DNA of 64,000 bases from a virus, in the IMG/VR virus record IMGVR_UViG_3300010885_025649, positions 62,001 to 126,000 of that record; one strand, written 5' to 3'. The number at the start of each line of letters is the position of its first letter. Within the stretch, counting starts at the first letter, position 1. Position numbers and translations under genes: made by a program. Shown piece by piece: positions 57,359 to 64,000 of the stretch. The notes below the pieces were generated by a model. The model was given only the letters and a program-made list of their open reading frames with translations, made no database searches and was not told where the DNA came from.

Positions 57359-57589
57359 TTAATTAAACCTATACTGACAGTAATCATTTCCAATTTCAGT
57401 AATTAGACCACCAACAGCAATACCTAATATATTACCTATAGTAAGTGCTTGTGGAGTAAATACTGCTAGAAGTATACAACTGATTCCAGTACTTGTTAGA
57501 GAACCCAAAACCCAATCAGTAAGTACTTCTTCATCTTCATATGCTGTTTTAAGATAATCAACAAACAACTCTAATTCATTCGTCTTCAT
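57359..57589 (-). CDS. Small membrane protein (76 residues)
   Basis: Acidic N-terminus (MKTNELELFVDYLKTAYEDE) then two helices (LTSTGISCILLAVF, LGIAVGGLITEIG). Overlaps the upstream gene by 14 bases. Confidence 0.6.
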   Translation of the reverse strand: MKTNELELFVDYLKTAYEDEEVLTDWVLGSLTSTGISCILLAVFTPQALTIGNILGIAVGGLITEIGNDYCQYRFN

Positions 57590-57830
57590 GTATATCTTCC
57601 TCTTCTTCGTAGCTGTAATAAATAGAAAGCACAGTAGCCATAGAAGTTACTAAGGTCATAACAGTACTAAATGTAAATACAAATAGTAATGCTAATAGAT
57701 TAGTCCCGCCATAGAATAAAGAATAAACACCAATATTTAATACACCAATACTTGCTATAAGTCCTAGCATAGGTTTATCTTGCCACAGTTCTGTAAAATA
57801 ACCTATTAGAAATGATTTAACCTCATCCAT
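57576..57830 (-). CDS. Small membrane protein (84 residues)
   Basis: Two to three helices (MLGLIASIGVLNIGVYSLFY, LLALLFVFTFSTVMTLVTS), then an acidic tail YSYEEEEDIHEDE. Same N-terminal design (LxxYFTELWQD) as its neighbour. Confidence 0.6.
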   Translation of the reverse strand: MDEVKSFLIGYFTELWQDKPMLGLIASIGVLNIGVYSLFYGGTNLLALLFVFTFSTVMTLVTSMATVLSIYYSYEEEEDIHEDE

Positions 57831-57832
57831 GA

Positions 57833-58105
57833 TTAAGTTCCTTTAATCTTATATTGTTTACCTTTCTCATCTTCACTTGTTTCTTCTATTAAATGTTTCT
57901 CTACCAGATCTGCAATAAAACCTCTAATCTCCCATACATTTTTAGACTTAGTTAACTTCTTTAATTCCAATGCATTTGAGTTAGGATTATCTTGAATAGC
58001 ATTAAATACTAATTCACTAGTAGTAGATCCTACACGTTGTTTCTCTGTAGGATTAGTCCAAGTTCGCTTTGCCTGTAAGGGCGTTGATATTTTTGCTGTA
58101 ACCAT
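57833..58105 (-). CDS. Winged-helix-like protein (90 residues)
   Basis: Basic N-terminus, then TTSELVFNAIQDNPNSNALE, LKKLTKSKNVWEIRGFIADL, and a C-terminal strand pair KGKQYKIKG: helix, helix-turn-helix, wing. A DNA-binding regulator is plausible. Overlaps the upstream gene by 53 bases. Confidence 0.6.
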   Translation of the reverse strand: MVTAKISTPLQAKRTWTNPTEKQRVGSTTSELVFNAIQDNPNSNALELKKLTKSKNVWEIRGFIADLVEKHLIEETSEDEKGKQYKIKGT

Positions 58106-58496
58106 ATACGTTATAATCCATAATAGTAAAAGCTAATTGTAATTTATCTTGAGCATAAACAACTACAGATACTGCAGTTGTTTCATCAATATTATAATAA
58201 CCTAATAAACTCTTAACACCTTTAGCAGCTCGTAAAACAGGATTCTTCTTAATAGATAGATCAAGAATAATCTGTTTATCAATCTTAGAGAGTTCTATTT
58301 GATAATAAAACTCTAATGGAAGTTGTTCAATACTTTCTACTTGAGTAGCATCATCCACACAAATGGCTATATAAGTAGCCTTTGGTTGTGTATGACTAAA
58401 CCTAAGCTGTTTAATCCGAGGGAGCTGCATAAGCTTATACGACTCCCCGTATTGCTCCAAGTACCATTGAGCCAAAGCCAATTGATTGTCCATCAA
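58053..58496 (-). CDS. Hypothetical protein (147 residues)
   Basis: Mixed alpha/beta, MMDNQLALAQWYLEQYGESY... with beta strands and a central RAAKGVKSLLGYY. The 3' end overlaps the winged-helix-like gene by 53 bases. Function unknown. Confidence 0.6.
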   Translation of the reverse strand: MMDNQLALAQWYLEQYGESYKLMQLPRIKQLRFSHTQPKATYIAICVDDATQVESIEQLPLEFYYQIELSKIDKQIILDLSIKKNPVLRAAKGVKSLLGYYNIDETTAVSVVVYAQDKLQLAFTIMDYNVYGYSKNINALTGKANLD

Positions 58497-58507
58497 GCCT
58501 CCTTTGT

Positions 58508-58717
58508 TTAGTCACACAGATCACAACCATAACCCAGTAGTTCTGCAATAGATATATCAGGAGCAACTCCACAAGTCTGCTCAATAATAAGATTGAGATC
58601 ATCTTGTAAGTTAGCAAATAAGGTTGGCACTAGAGATGGAGGTAGCTCTAAATATTGTTTAGGATTTCCAAGATTAGCAGCATCATTATAAAGGCAATCA
58701 GTGTTGCGTGGATTCAT
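58508..58717 (-). CDS. Hypothetical protein (69 residues)
   Basis: MNPRNTDCLYNDAANLGNPK..., acidic, ending GYGCDLCD with a CxxC. First gene of a long - strand operon; the region upstream holds its promoter. Function unknown. Confidence 0.6.
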   Translation of the reverse strand: MNPRNTDCLYNDAANLGNPKQYLELPPSLVPTLFANLQDDLNLIIEQTCGVAPDISIAELLGYGCDLCD

Positions 58718-58761
58718 GAAAGTTCTCCTTGATTAGTTGAACAGAACGGTTAAACAATGAA

Positions 58762-58807
58762 CTCAAGCAGTCTTCTGAGCCGGAGAGCTACTAGAAGACC
58801 ACTTGAG
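58762..58807. repeat. 15-bp inverted repeat in a divergent intergenic region
   Basis: Arms CTCAAGCAGTCTTCT / AGAAGACCACTTGAG (13 of 15 pair) around a 16-base loop. It lies between divergent genes; it could be an operator or an RNA hairpin. Confidence 0.6.
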
Positions 58808-58857
58808 ACCGAAACAATAAGTGCAACATGACCTTTCCTCCATTCCGATTTCTGTGT

Positions 58858-58863
58858 TATACT
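58858..58863 (+). promoter_or_regulatory. Extended -10 promoter for the lectin-like gene
   Basis: TGTTATACT (TGn plus TATACT), 27 bases before ATG 58891; AAAGGATC is the ribosome site. No strong -35, consistent with an extended -10. Confidence 0.6.
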
Positions 58864-58890
58864 TAAATCATATTTGTTTAAAGGATCATA

Positions 58891-59370
58891 ATGCTTTCAC
58901 CAGTATATAAAGTTACTATTAATACTCCCGGGTTATCTAAAGTAACCGGAGCTATTAGATTTACCTTTGCCGATGGCGATACTTCTACCGGAGTTAATTT
59001 AGTTATTGTTAGTAGTGTTTCTTGTAATACTCTTCCTACATTAGATGGTAATGTTACTAAGACTGCTACCAATACTTATAAACTTAATGATGATAACCGT
59101 TTAGGTAATTTCGCTAACCTAACTTTCCCGGTTACATTTACAGATAAGCTTACATTTAGTTTCCAATTTAGTTATAGCGGGCCGTTTAATTCTAATGCTA
59201 CTCCTGATGGCTTCCAAGTAGCTTTACTTAATTCTATGGGTGCTGAAATTGGTACCACAGATCCATCTGGTTCTGGTCTACTAGTTTCTGTTCCTATTAG
59301 TTCTAACAAACCTACTATTGAATTATATAAAGGAAGTCTATATAACTTCTATGCTCAGATTAGTCAATAA
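58891..59370 (+). CDS. Lectin-like beta-sandwich protein
   Basis: A 159-residue protein without a signal peptide. Residues 60-159 follow a legume-lectin/PEP-CTERM beta-sandwich pattern: NFANLTFPVTFTDKLTFSFQ, then DGFQVALLNS, then PTIELYKGSLYNF. The N-terminus reads like a short Ig-like strand set. It stands alone on the + strand with its own promoter and terminator. It may be a virion decoration or secreted carbohydrate-binding protein. Confidence 0.6.
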   Translation: MLSPVYKVTINTPGLSKVTGAIRFTFADGDTSTGVNLVIVSSVSCNTLPTLDGNVTKTATNTYKLNDDNRLGNFANLTFPVTFTDKLTFSFQFSYSGPFNSNATPDGFQVALLNSMGAEIGTTDPSGSGLLVSVPISSNKPTIELYKGSLYNFYAQISQ

Positions 59371-59398
59371 TTCTTTTAAGTTTATACCTCTTAAAATA

Positions 59399-59424
59399 GT
59401 AGCCGAGAATTAAATCCCGGCTAC
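59399..59424. terminator. Terminator between convergent genes
   Basis: GTAGCCG / CGGCTAC with a 12-base loop, followed by TTTCTTTAT on the + strand. Ends the lectin-like gene and can serve the NAMPT operon in the other direction. Confidence 0.8.
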
Positions 59425-59436
59425 TTTCTTTATGTA

Positions 59437-60870
59437 TTAGTCTTTGCGGCTACGAATATCTTCTAGATACCAGTTCTTATATAACAGGCCATCTTGGAAG
59501 ACTACTTGCAGTTCGCCTAACTGTTCTTCTTCTGGAGATACATCATCTACAGTTACATACCCGGCATTAACAGTCTTTACTACTTGGATTAATCCTTTGT
59601 AAGACTTCTTAGAATGATCTGTAGCAGGGTCTTTCTGTAAAGATACTATTTCACCCTTGATAATGGCAAAAGATGCCTTAGAGGCCCAGCCAGCATCATC
59701 TCGGGAATGATTCTGAACTAACAGACCACCAACACCTACAACAAGATTAGAACTAGCATAACCCATACGTTCCATACGAGCCAAGATAGTTTCATACCTA
59801 CCTAAGAACATCCCATCACCATAGATGAGACCAATCTTAGGATTAAGTACTTTATAACCTTTGCTGTTTAAGGTACTACCAAAGAGTTCATCCAGAAGTA
59901 CCAGAGAACCTTTGTATTCAGGACTACCTATAGGAGCATTAGGATCACCACAGATAATAGTCTCAGGATCTCCAGAATCAGGGCGCACAACATACTTACC
60001 ATCTCGGGCTAAGATGCGCTCTTTAACCCGGGGTAATAACTGTGTGAGGGTGCGGTAGTAATCATACGTGTCAGATACTACAGATAAAACTCCTGTAGGA
60101 TATTTATCTAACATGGCATTCATGTATGCCAACTCATTGAGTACAGAATCTTCAGTAGGCTTATAGCTACAAGCCACAGAGTGTTCAGTAGCCGGTACAG
60201 AACCTCCAATAAGAGTATTCGGATTACAAGTAGGATAATAAGTCTGCAGAAACTTAATAGCAGGTAAAGTATCAGTACCTTGGAACTTAATTAAGTGAGC
60301 AGCCCCACCACGCGCAGCAGATTCCTCAGAACTTACACTGCGATAACTAAAATCATGCACAGCCCAAGGCATATGCAGATCATTATCACAAGTAACATCA
60401 GAGAAGTGTTTAGCTACACGATAATACTGAGCACTATAACTAGCAACAGTCGAACTAAACCACACCTTAAGCAAGAGAGATTCTAAGAAGGTTACCGTCC
60501 AAGCAAACTCCGGAAGCGTGTTAGTAATAGTCATACAAGCAGTACCTTTACCAACCACAGCCCCTTCAGGTAGCGCTTTAATCTTTAAAGGCCAGTAACC
60601 TAAATTACCCAATGCTTCCATTTGTTTAATAGTAGTTTCAGGCAGGGGACCTAAAGCTCCAGTAACTAAATCCAGGTATTCCCGAACCATGGCTTTAGTA
60701 ATAGGCTTACATAGATATTCTTTGAGCAATGCTTGTAAGCCAAACCAAACTATTTGATTGTCATAAGCAGCTTTACGCGGGGCGAAATAACTATAGAGTT
60801 GTGTAAGACCATCTGGATATTGGTTACCATGTCCAACTTTATATGCGTCAATTCTATAGAGAGTATTCAT
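59437..60870 (-). CDS. Nicotinamide phosphoribosyltransferase family (NAMPT/Namat-like)
   Basis: A 477-residue protein with NAMPT signatures: DAYKVGHGNQYP (start), FSYRSVSSEESAARGG, GGSVPATEHSV (the catalytic-His region), LSVVSDTYDYY, KYVVRPDSGDPE (phosphate site) and IYGDGMFLGRYE. NAMPT joins nicotinamide to PRPP to make NMN. A phage relative, Namat, instead uses ADP-ribose pyrophosphate to make NAD+ directly. Its start overlaps the Prs-like gene by 4 bases. Confidence 0.92.
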   Translation of the reverse strand: MNTLYRIDAYKVGHGNQYPDGLTQLYSYFAPRKAAYDNQIVWFGLQALLKEYLCKPITKAMVREYLDLVTGALGPLPETTIKQMEALGNLGYWPLKIKALPEGAVVGKGTACMTITNTLPEFAWTVTFLESLLLKVWFSSTVASYSAQYYRVAKHFSDVTCDNDLHMPWAVHDFSYRSVSSEESAARGGAAHLIKFQGTDTLPAIKFLQTYYPTCNPNTLIGGSVPATEHSVACSYKPTEDSVLNELAYMNAMLDKYPTGVLSVVSDTYDYYRTLTQLLPRVKERILARDGKYVVRPDSGDPETIICGDPNAPIGSPEYKGSLVLLDELFGSTLNSKGYKVLNPKIGLIYGDGMFLGRYETILARMERMGYASSNLVVGVGGLLVQNHSRDDAGWASKASFAIIKGEIVSLQKDPATDHSKKSYKGLIQVVKTVNAGYVTVDDVSPEEEQLGELQVVFQDGLLYKNWYLEDIRSRKD

Positions 60871-61757
60871 GAAATTACCTCAATAACGTTTGTAGTAATA
60901 AACTTCCGCCAATCCAATAAAACAACAAAATCAGAAACATCTTTAACAAATTCAGGAGTACAGAAAGTATCTGTAACATAAATACTATTAAGATGTGTTT
61001 GTAGTTCTGTAAATCCTTTAGAGAAGATACCATGAGTACAAATCAAGGATACTTCTAAAGCACCAGCTTGACGTAACTCTTTAGCTAATTCTATAAAGGT
61101 TCTACCACCATCAATAATATCATCTACAATCACACAGTATTTACCTTCCACATTACCATTATTAATAGTAACTTTATCTACCCGCCCGCCATTAGGATTT
61201 CTTACTTTACTACAAGCAATAAAATCCTTAGACATGTTAGGATATTTCTGTGTAACAGCAGTCATTAATGAAGGGAACTTCTTAGAAGCACCTGCATCAG
61301 GACATACCAGAACAACATCTTCTTGTACTTCAGTAAAATCATCTAAAGCTTCTAATACTAAGCCATGATTATTAACAACTTTTAGTTTATTAATAACTGC
61401 ACGACTTACATCAGAATGTGGATCAATAGTGTAAATCTTCCTGAAATTACACATGTTTAATAATTGTGCAAAGACTCTTAGAGAATCGGATTCCCCCTCA
61501 CTACAGATTCTATCTTGTCTACCATAAGGAATATAACCTAAGAAATATTCCTTACGCATTTCATCTCCATAGAATTCATCAATGGCATTACTCAGAAGTA
61601 ATAATTCCATGACATCATTACTATTACGAAGTGGTAAATCAATATAGATAATATTCTTATTATCTTTAATCTGTTTACATTTAGTTAACTTAACATAGCG
61701 TTCACCTCCACCAAATTGGGAAGAGGCAAAGCATTTCTTATTAATTAATATTGACAT
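60867..61757 (-). CDS. Ribose-phosphate pyrophosphokinase-like (Prs or Adps)
   Basis: A 296-residue protein. Prs landmarks: the ATP flexible loop YIPYGRQDR, TIDPHSD, and the PRPP loop VIVDDIIDGGRTF. It lacks some regulatory regions of bacterial Prs and is shorter (about 315 usual). Such phage proteins make PRPP or, in the NARP1 pathway, ADP-ribose pyrophosphate. The 4-base overlap with the NAMPT-like gene indicates one pathway. Confidence 0.9.
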   Translation of the reverse strand: MSILINKKCFASSQFGGGERYVKLTKCKQIKDNKNIIYIDLPLRNSNDVMELLLLSNAIDEFYGDEMRKEYFLGYIPYGRQDRICSEGESDSLRVFAQLLNMCNFRKIYTIDPHSDVSRAVINKLKVVNNHGLVLEALDDFTEVQEDVVLVCPDAGASKKFPSLMTAVTQKYPNMSKDFIACSKVRNPNGGRVDKVTINNGNVEGKYCVIVDDIIDGGRTFIELAKELRQAGALEVSLICTHGIFSKGFTELQTHLNSIYVTDTFCTPEFVKDVSDFVVLLDWRKFITTNVIEVIS

Positions 61758-61761
61758 TTGT

Positions 61762-61950
61762 TCAGCTCAAGATAAATTCTTCATTATCGATTAATTCAAG
61801 CACATCATATTCAGTTGGGGTTTCAGCAGTGACCAAACTATAAATATGTAAGATATTATAGATCTCATCTTCATACCCGGTATCATCCGATGTAATAACA
61901 GCTTCACAAGCACGGCGGATTAATTCCAAAGCTTTAGTTTGACTATCCAT
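61762..61950 (-). CDS. Hypothetical acidic protein (62 residues)
   Basis: MDSQTKALELIRRACEAVIT..., all helix, acidic; starts on the stop of the previous ORF (TAATG). First partner upstream of the NAD-type genes. Function unknown. Confidence 0.55.
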   Translation of the reverse strand: MDSQTKALELIRRACEAVITSDDTGYEDEIYNILHIYSLVTAETPTEYDVLELIDNEEFILS

Positions 61951-62126
61951 TATAGTTCTACCTTAGGAGAATATAGTTGTTCTTGCTGTAGTTTACTTTT
62001 AAGAGCGGCCAAATCATCTTCCAATTCACAAGTTAATGAACTTACATAACCAGCATCAAGATCACTACGATTTTGTAACTGTACTATATCATTTTCAAGC
62101 TTTGCAATCTGATCTATAAGTGTCAT
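61950..62126 (-). CDS. Coiled-coil protein (58 residues)
   Basis: MTLIDQIAKLENDIVQLQNR... with heptads to KSKLQQEQL. ATG overlaps the HNH gene's TGA; TAA overlaps the next ATG. Function unknown. Confidence 0.55.
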   Translation of the reverse strand: MTLIDQIAKLENDIVQLQNRSDLDAGYVSSLTCELEDDLAALKSKLQQEQLYSPKVEL

Positions 62127-62596
62127 ACTTCCTCTTGATTTGCTAGTAATAACATAGGATGCATTGGTGGGCCGGGTTTACGCATTAATTTCATTCCGGA
62201 TTCTTCTGGAGTTTTATCTGCTTTAAAATTATTACAGGATTTACAAGCAGTAACTACATTATCCCACACATTTCTTCCCCCTCTAGAGGTAGGAATAACG
62301 TGATCAATTGTTAAATACTTCTTATCTCCGCAGTACTGGCAAGTATCTTCATCCCGTTTTATAACCGCTTTGCGGGTAACCTTCGGGATCTTCCATTGCC
62401 GCTCCATATTACTACTAATAAGTCTTAATCTATTAGGAATGAAATAGGTATAGTTATAACCTCTAACAGTAATTCCTTCAGTAGTACCAGGATTTAATGC
62501 TACAACTTTATTTGAATACAATAACATTAAAGCCCTGCGCCACGAAAGCTTACCTAAAGGTAAATAAGTGGCACTATATAAAAATACAGTGTCCAT
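62123..62596 (-). CDS. HNH endonuclease (cyanobacterial-type)
   Basis: A 157-residue protein with start at ATG 62596 (MDTVFLYSATYLPLG). N-terminal SATYLPLGKLSWRRALMLLY is the usual opening of cyanobacterial HNH proteins. HNH core: KRDEDTCQYCG, YLTIDHVIPTSRGG, VTACKSCNNFKAD. Complete zinc Cys set and catalytic His. Unlike the homing-type HNH genes it has no finger repeats; it may be a host-derived nuclease. Confidence 0.85.
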   Translation of the reverse strand: MDTVFLYSATYLPLGKLSWRRALMLLYSNKVVALNPGTTEGITVRGYNYTYFIPNRLRLISSNMERQWKIPKVTRKAVIKRDEDTCQYCGDKKYLTIDHVIPTSRGGRNVWDNVVTACKSCNNFKADKTPEESGMKLMRKPGPPMHPMLLLANQEEV

Positions 62597-62597
62597 T

Positions 62598-62813
62598 TTA
62601 CACCTTTCTTTCAATTCCCAAAAGTTGTTTTAATTGAACTTCTACTTCAACATCAAGTAAATCTGCTACCATTTTCTCAATGCCGCCATAGACTCTACGA
62701 ACTCTATCATATTCTACATATTCATCTTTCTTAAATAACTGAATTACACTAGTAGTAAACATAATATAAGTTACTAATGCTTTTACCTGCCCGGGTGTTA
62801 ATTTTACTTCCAT
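62598..62813 (-). CDS. Hypothetical protein (71 residues)
   Basis: MEVKLTPGQVKALVTYIMFT..., helical, partly hydrophobic first half and charged second half. Ends 1 base before the HNH start. Function unknown. Confidence 0.55.
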   Translation of the reverse strand: MEVKLTPGQVKALVTYIMFTTSVIQLFKKDEYVEYDRVRRVYGGIEKMVADLLDVEVEVQLKQLLGIERKV

Positions 62814-62844
62814 TTATATTTTACCTATGTACCGTCATCTAAAC

Positions 62845-62880
62845 TTGACATCCTTCCCCTCCCTAAAGAAAGGGGATTCC
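62845..62880 (-). repeat. Orphan TnpB right end (solo element end)
   Basis: On the minus strand GGAATCCCC..CTTTAGGGAGGGG..GGATGTCAA closely follows the right end of the TnpB element at 32711-32740 (GAATCCCCG..CTTTAGGTCGGGGAGTGTCAA). No tnpB is nearby. A remnant or excision product; it may still yield a scaffold-like RNA. Confidence 0.55.
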
Positions 62881-62898
62881 ACAATGTGAACTGTGCTA

Positions 62899-63468
62899 TT
62901 AACTAGGCCACACCGTACTAATAAGCTCTTCTTCACTAATAGGAAAATAATTATTAACATCTACTCCCACATTAAACATAGGAATATTCTTATAGTATTT
63001 TAATCGCCATGCACTATGCACATGTCCATGGATTAGAATATCCTCTTCTCCTCTGACGGCAGCAAAGTGAGGATACCTCATATCATCATAAGGTACATGT
63101 GTTACAAATGCTCGTTTACCATTAGCTAAAACCAAGGATTTAGACAAGGCGACTTTAGTAAAGCCAATGTCTAAATACTGTTGTACTGTAGCAGTTTTAT
63201 CCTTGAACTTAAAGGCGGGATGACAACTATCATGGTTACCCATATATAATTGTTTATTACCTTTTAGTTTGGGTAATACTGCGGCGGCATATCTAAATTG
63301 TAAGGTGAAATCCCCTACAAAATATACCGTATCATCATCACTAATTACACTGTTGTAATTAGCTATTAAACCCGTTGTCATTTCATCAACATCTCGCCAA
63401 GGTCTAGTCTCATAGGTGATGATGTTCTTGTGACCAAAATGTTGATCACTTGTAAAATAAAGTCCCAT
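62899..63468 (-). CDS. Metallophosphoesterase (second copy)
   Basis: A 189-residue calcineurin-like enzyme. Motifs: FTSDQHFGHKN (DxH), YFVGDFTL, MGNHDSC (GNHD), VTHVPYDD, LIHGHVHSAW (GHxH). Shorter than the copy at 35870-36556 and of the family commonly found in phages. Could act on cyclic nucleotides, signal nucleotides or phosphate esters. Confidence 0.88.
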   Translation of the reverse strand: MGLYFTSDQHFGHKNIITYETRPWRDVDEMTTGLIANYNSVISDDDTVYFVGDFTLQFRYAAAVLPKLKGNKQLYMGNHDSCHPAFKFKDKTATVQQYLDIGFTKVALSKSLVLANGKRAFVTHVPYDDMRYPHFAAVRGEEDILIHGHVHSAWRLKYYKNIPMFNVGVDVNNYFPISEEELISTVWPS

Positions 63469-63477
63469 GTTAAATTC

Positions 63478-63633
63478 TCAAATTACTTTCAAGTAGGTTG
63501 TTACCGCGGCCGATTTATAATATACACAATTAAATATAATTACAAATCTATCTGTATATATTACGGTAATATTAAATGTCTCATCATCATTACTAGAATA
63601 AATACCGGGAGGTGGAAAGTTAAAGTATGTCAT
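63478..63633 (-). CDS. Small hypothetical protein (51 residues)
   Basis: MTYFNFPPPGIYSSNDDETF... rich in Ile/Val/Tyr, beta-like. ATG overlaps the previous TAA (TAATG), stop TGA. No family was recognised. Confidence 0.5.
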   Translation of the reverse strand: MTYFNFPPPGIYSSNDDETFNITVIYTDRFVIIFNCVYYKSAAVTTYLKVI

Positions 63634-63845
63634 TATTCCCATCCTCGTTTTACGTATAATTGTATTGCACTATTATGCAAGTAAATATATTTACCCATGT
63701 AAGTATCATACCTATCATGAGGTTTATCTTGCCGGTAATTCCCAACATAATAGTTACCTATATATAATTTAAGATTTCCTGGTGGGGAAACTAATACAAT
63801 ATCAAAATCATCAAAATATTTAGTCTCAAAGAAACAATAAGTCAT
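63633..63845 (-). CDS. Hypothetical protein (70 residues)
   Basis: MTYCFFETKYFDDFDIVLVS..., beta-rich with many Tyr. The N-terminal MTY.F matches the neighbour at 63478-63633 and MTYC at 13400-13549, perhaps a small family. Function unknown. Confidence 0.55.
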   Translation of the reverse strand: MTYCFFETKYFDDFDIVLVSPPGNLKLYIGNYYVGNYRQDKPHDRYDTYMGKYIYLHNSAIQLYVKRGWE

Positions 63846-64000
63846 AACAAAAATATATGGTTGTGTAAAAAGATATGAGTAACCGAAAAGCCAACTGTAA
63901 GAAACCCATCTTTAAATACTTGTGTGCCAAAGTTCTCAAATCTAATAGTGAGTTTGTTGATGGTAGTGATATATTGAGGACTTGTGGAGGATTTGAATTT
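63842..64000 (-). CDS. Partial gene at the right edge
   Basis: Frame open from the edge to TGA 63842, which overlaps the next ATG (ATGA), as elsewhere in this operon. It reads KLTIRFENFGTQVFKDGF...LHNHIFLL. A + strand frame from ATG 63875 is also open to the edge but fits the operon less well. Confidence 0.5.
   Translation of the reverse strand, partial: KFKSSTSPQYITTINKLTIRFENFGTQVFKDGFLTVGFSVTHIFLHNHIFLL

Noticed and set aside
1-64000. CRISPR array or long direct repeats
   Set aside because: No regularly spaced repeats with unique spacers were seen; repeats are limited to coding tandem modules and hairpins.
63875-64000. Plus-strand gene at the right edge
   Set aside because: Open to the edge, but the opposite-strand frame ends with the ATGA coupling typical of this operon; kept only as an alternative.

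Overview
The window looks like part of a large tailed double-stranded DNA phage genome. It has low GC and is packed with short overlapping genes. It carries two very large virion-type fibre or spike genes, rIIA/rIIB-like genes, an ATP-dependent DNA ligase, ThyX, a Pif1-type helicase, about 20 tRNA or tRNA-like genes and many homing or transposon-type nucleases. A cyanobacterial host, probably filamentous, is inferred. The tmRNA tag ends in ALVAA like tags of filamentous cyanobacteria, two group I introns resemble those of cyanobacterial tRNAs, and the TnpB, IsrB and HNH genes are of cyanobacterial type. No host match was computed.

Layout. 1-4.4 kb (+ strand) is a virion cassette: the end of a baseplate or tail-type gene, a beta-rich Thr/Ser/Gly protein, and an SGNH-esterase tail spike. 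4.4-12.7 kb (- strand, like almost everything after it) holds a possible holin, the helicase, small unknowns, a ThyX split by an HNH intein, and a 1204-residue beta-helix spike. 12.7-18.8 kb holds a macro-domain protein and an E1/ThiF-centred cassette. 18.8-31.3 kb is a nucleic-acid repair and nucleotide region: polynucleotide kinase/phosphatase, a MazG-like protein, PspA/IM30-like protein, CCA-adding enzyme, YqeY-like protein and RNA ligase, interleaved with tRNAs. 31.4-32.7 kb is a TnpB element set exactly between two tRNA genes. 34.2-35.3 kb is the most striking locus: a circularly permuted tmRNA gene with a group I intron in its T loop, next to a tRNA-Asn with a 197-nt group I intron in its anticodon loop. 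35.3-46.3 kb holds metallophosphoesterase, RIIB, DnaQ-like exonuclease, RIIA, an IsrB element with its omega RNA, DNA ligase and HNH genes. 46.4-53.3 kb is a run of small unknown genes with tandem paralogues and a dual-specificity phosphatase. 53.3-55.5 kb has a second TnpB, preceded by a 45-bp perfect palindrome, and odd tRNAs. 55.5-58.7 kb has a HAD nucleotidase and five consecutive small membrane proteins. 58.8-64 kb has a lectin-like + strand gene and an overlapping NAMPT/PRPP-synthetase pair, which is a candidate phage NAD+ restoration module.

Possible functional logic. tRNAs without encoded CCA, the CCA-adding enzyme, polynucleotide kinase/phosphatase and RNA ligase form a tRNA maintenance and repair set. 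tmRNA adds ribosome rescue. The NAMPT/Prs pair, the macro domain and the deoxyribosyltransferase-like protein all act on NAD or nucleotide metabolism and would fit counter-defence. Several small genes are interrupted: two by in-frame TGA and four by apparent frameshifts. These could be real decay, recoding or assembly error. All functions come from motifs read by eye; no similarity search was run.
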